Shown: piece by piece, positions 19,690-20,406 of the stretch
Numbering within the stretch: position 1 is the first letter of the stretch
How the letters are laid out: each line of letters opens with the position of its first letter
From: DAIDKA01 sp035503515
GTDB taxonomy: Bacteria > Pseudomonadota > Gammaproteobacteria > Steroidobacterales > Steroidobacteraceae
Assembly (NCBI GenBank): GCA_035503515.1
Contig: DATJTJ010000048.1
Span: 1 to 20,406, forward strand
DNA: 20,406 nt
Direction of reading: 5' to 3'
Position numbers and translations under genes: made by a program
The notes under the pieces: model-generated
Database searches by the model: none
What the model was told of the DNA's origin: nothing
Seen by the model: only the letters and a program-made list of their open reading frames with translations

Positions 19690-20406
19690 ATGCCGACCAC
19701 GAAACTGACGCAGACCCTGAACGCCGTTGCCGCCGCGACTCCGGAAGTCCAATCCGTCGCGCTGGTAGCCCGGCAGCCCATCTACGGCAAGGCCATGACC
19801 GTCGAGGCCTACGAACTGCAGTACGCCGATGCCGAGTCGGTGCTGGCCGCAAATCCCAAGGAAGGGGCCCTGCGGATGCTGGCCGATGCCGCCCTGGACA
19901 TCGGCCTGGACCGGCTGGCCGGCTCGCTGCCGGTCTACATCGGCTATCCGCGCGAACTGCTCATCGCCGATGAGCCCCTGTCGCTGCATCCGGATCGGGT
20001 CATCATCGAAGTGCCGGGCGTGCTGCAGGCGGATGCGGCGGTCGTGCGCGGCATCCGCACCCTGCGCGAGCGCGGCCACCACATTGCGCTCGATGCGTTC
20101 TCGCCCGGCTTCACGCAGCCGGAACTGCTGGACCTGGTCGACGCAGTGAAACTGTCGCTGGCGGACTTCGAGCCGGAGCAGCTCTCGCGCCTCGCCCCCG
20201 AATTCATCAGCCGCGGCCTGAAACTGATCGCCAAATCGGTCTCGACCATCGAACAGTTCGAACACGCCGCCGAACTCGGTTTCGACGGTTTCCAGGGCGA
20301 CTTCCTGCAGCGCCCGCAGCGCTTCCATTCGCAGCGCGCGCCGCGCAACGGCTTTGCGACCATGCGCCTGGTGGCGACCCTGCAGAACTCCGACGTGACG
20401 ATGCGC
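19690..20406 (+). CDS. EAL-HDOD signalling protein with degenerate EAL domain, 3' end outside the window
   Basis: The frame is open from the ATG at 19690 to the right edge (239 residues seen). The N-terminal part is an EAL-type domain of the YuxH/EAL-HDOD group, recognised by VARQPIYGKAMTVEAYEL (usually RQPIFD..YELLFR), then HHIALDAFSPGF, AVKLSLADF and LIAKSVSTIEQFEHAAELGF followed by FQGDFLQRP. The final visible residues (FATMRLVATLQNSDVTM) look like the start of the HDOD domain. Several positions used for metal binding and catalysis in active c-di-GMP phosphodiesterases are changed: the DDFG motif is DAFS (135-138), KID is KLS (154-156), and the late Glu-Lys pair is Lys182-Ser183. Hydrolysis of c-di-GMP is therefore unlikely, and a protein- or nucleotide-sensing role is more plausible. 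An ATG at 19669 could add seven residues. The gene is divergent from marR across 175 bases. Confidence 0.85.
   Translation, partial: MPTTKLTQTLNAVAAATPEVQSVALVARQPIYGKAMTVEAYELQYADAESVLAANPKEGALRMLADAALDIGLDRLAGSLPVYIGYPRELLIADEPLSLHPDRVIIEVPGVLQADAAVVRGIRTLRERGHHIALDAFSPGFTQPELLDLVDAVKLSLADFEPEQLSRLAPEFISRGLKLIAKSVSTIEQFEHAAELGFDGFQGDFLQRPQRFHSQRAPRNGFATMRLVATLQNSDVTMR

Overview
The window is a GC-rich stretch of bacterial chromosome, densely packed with genes. Gene content and protein style suggest a free-living gammaproteobacterium, perhaps near the Nevskiales, Steroidobacterales or Xanthomonadales. Supporting points are a LytS/LytTR pair, a spinster-type MFS carrier, a NodT outer-membrane factor and an EAL-HDOD protein. 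The taxon is inference, because no rRNA or marker gene is present. I see no tRNA, rRNA, CRISPR array, insertion sequence or prophage gene. No gap between genes exceeds 190 bases.

Layout. (1) 1-2815, plus strand: the end of a secreted protein of unknown function, then a LytS-type membrane histidine kinase and its LytTR response regulator. (2) 2812-4251, minus strand: a MATE exporter whose stop codon shares a CTAG palindrome with the regulator's stop. (3) 4441-6984, plus strand: glycogen/maltodextrin phosphorylase, standing alone. (4) 7000-9591, minus strand: an exported M1 zinc aminopeptidase. (5) 9670-13607, plus strand: a tight three-gene run of butanediol-dehydrogenase-like zinc enzyme, MFS carrier and cardiolipin-synthase-like phospholipase D protein with an unusual membrane tail. 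(6) 13592-15010, minus strand: a spinster-type MFS carrier. (7) 15072-19514, minus strand: a complete tripartite efflux operon, read from the right as marR, emrA-like adaptor, emrB-like pump and NodT-like outer-membrane lipoprotein. (8) 19690 to the right edge, plus strand: an EAL-HDOD protein with a degenerate EAL domain, cut by the window end.

How the genes work together. The clearest functional unit is the efflux operon. MarR is expected to repress its own promoter through a near-perfect palindrome that overlaps a consensus TATAAT -10 box, in an AT-rich island at about 19551-19600. An inducing compound would release MarR, and the adaptor, pump and channel would then export it across both membranes. 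The kinase and regulator form a second unit. The dehydrogenase and MFS carrier probably handle one small alcohol, polyol or related metabolite. The phospholipase D protein may be only co-transcribed with them.

Nothing here is clearly a new biological system. The points most worth a second look are the tail on the cardiolipin-synthase-like protein, the EAL domain that has lost several catalytic positions, and the MarR operator/promoter.
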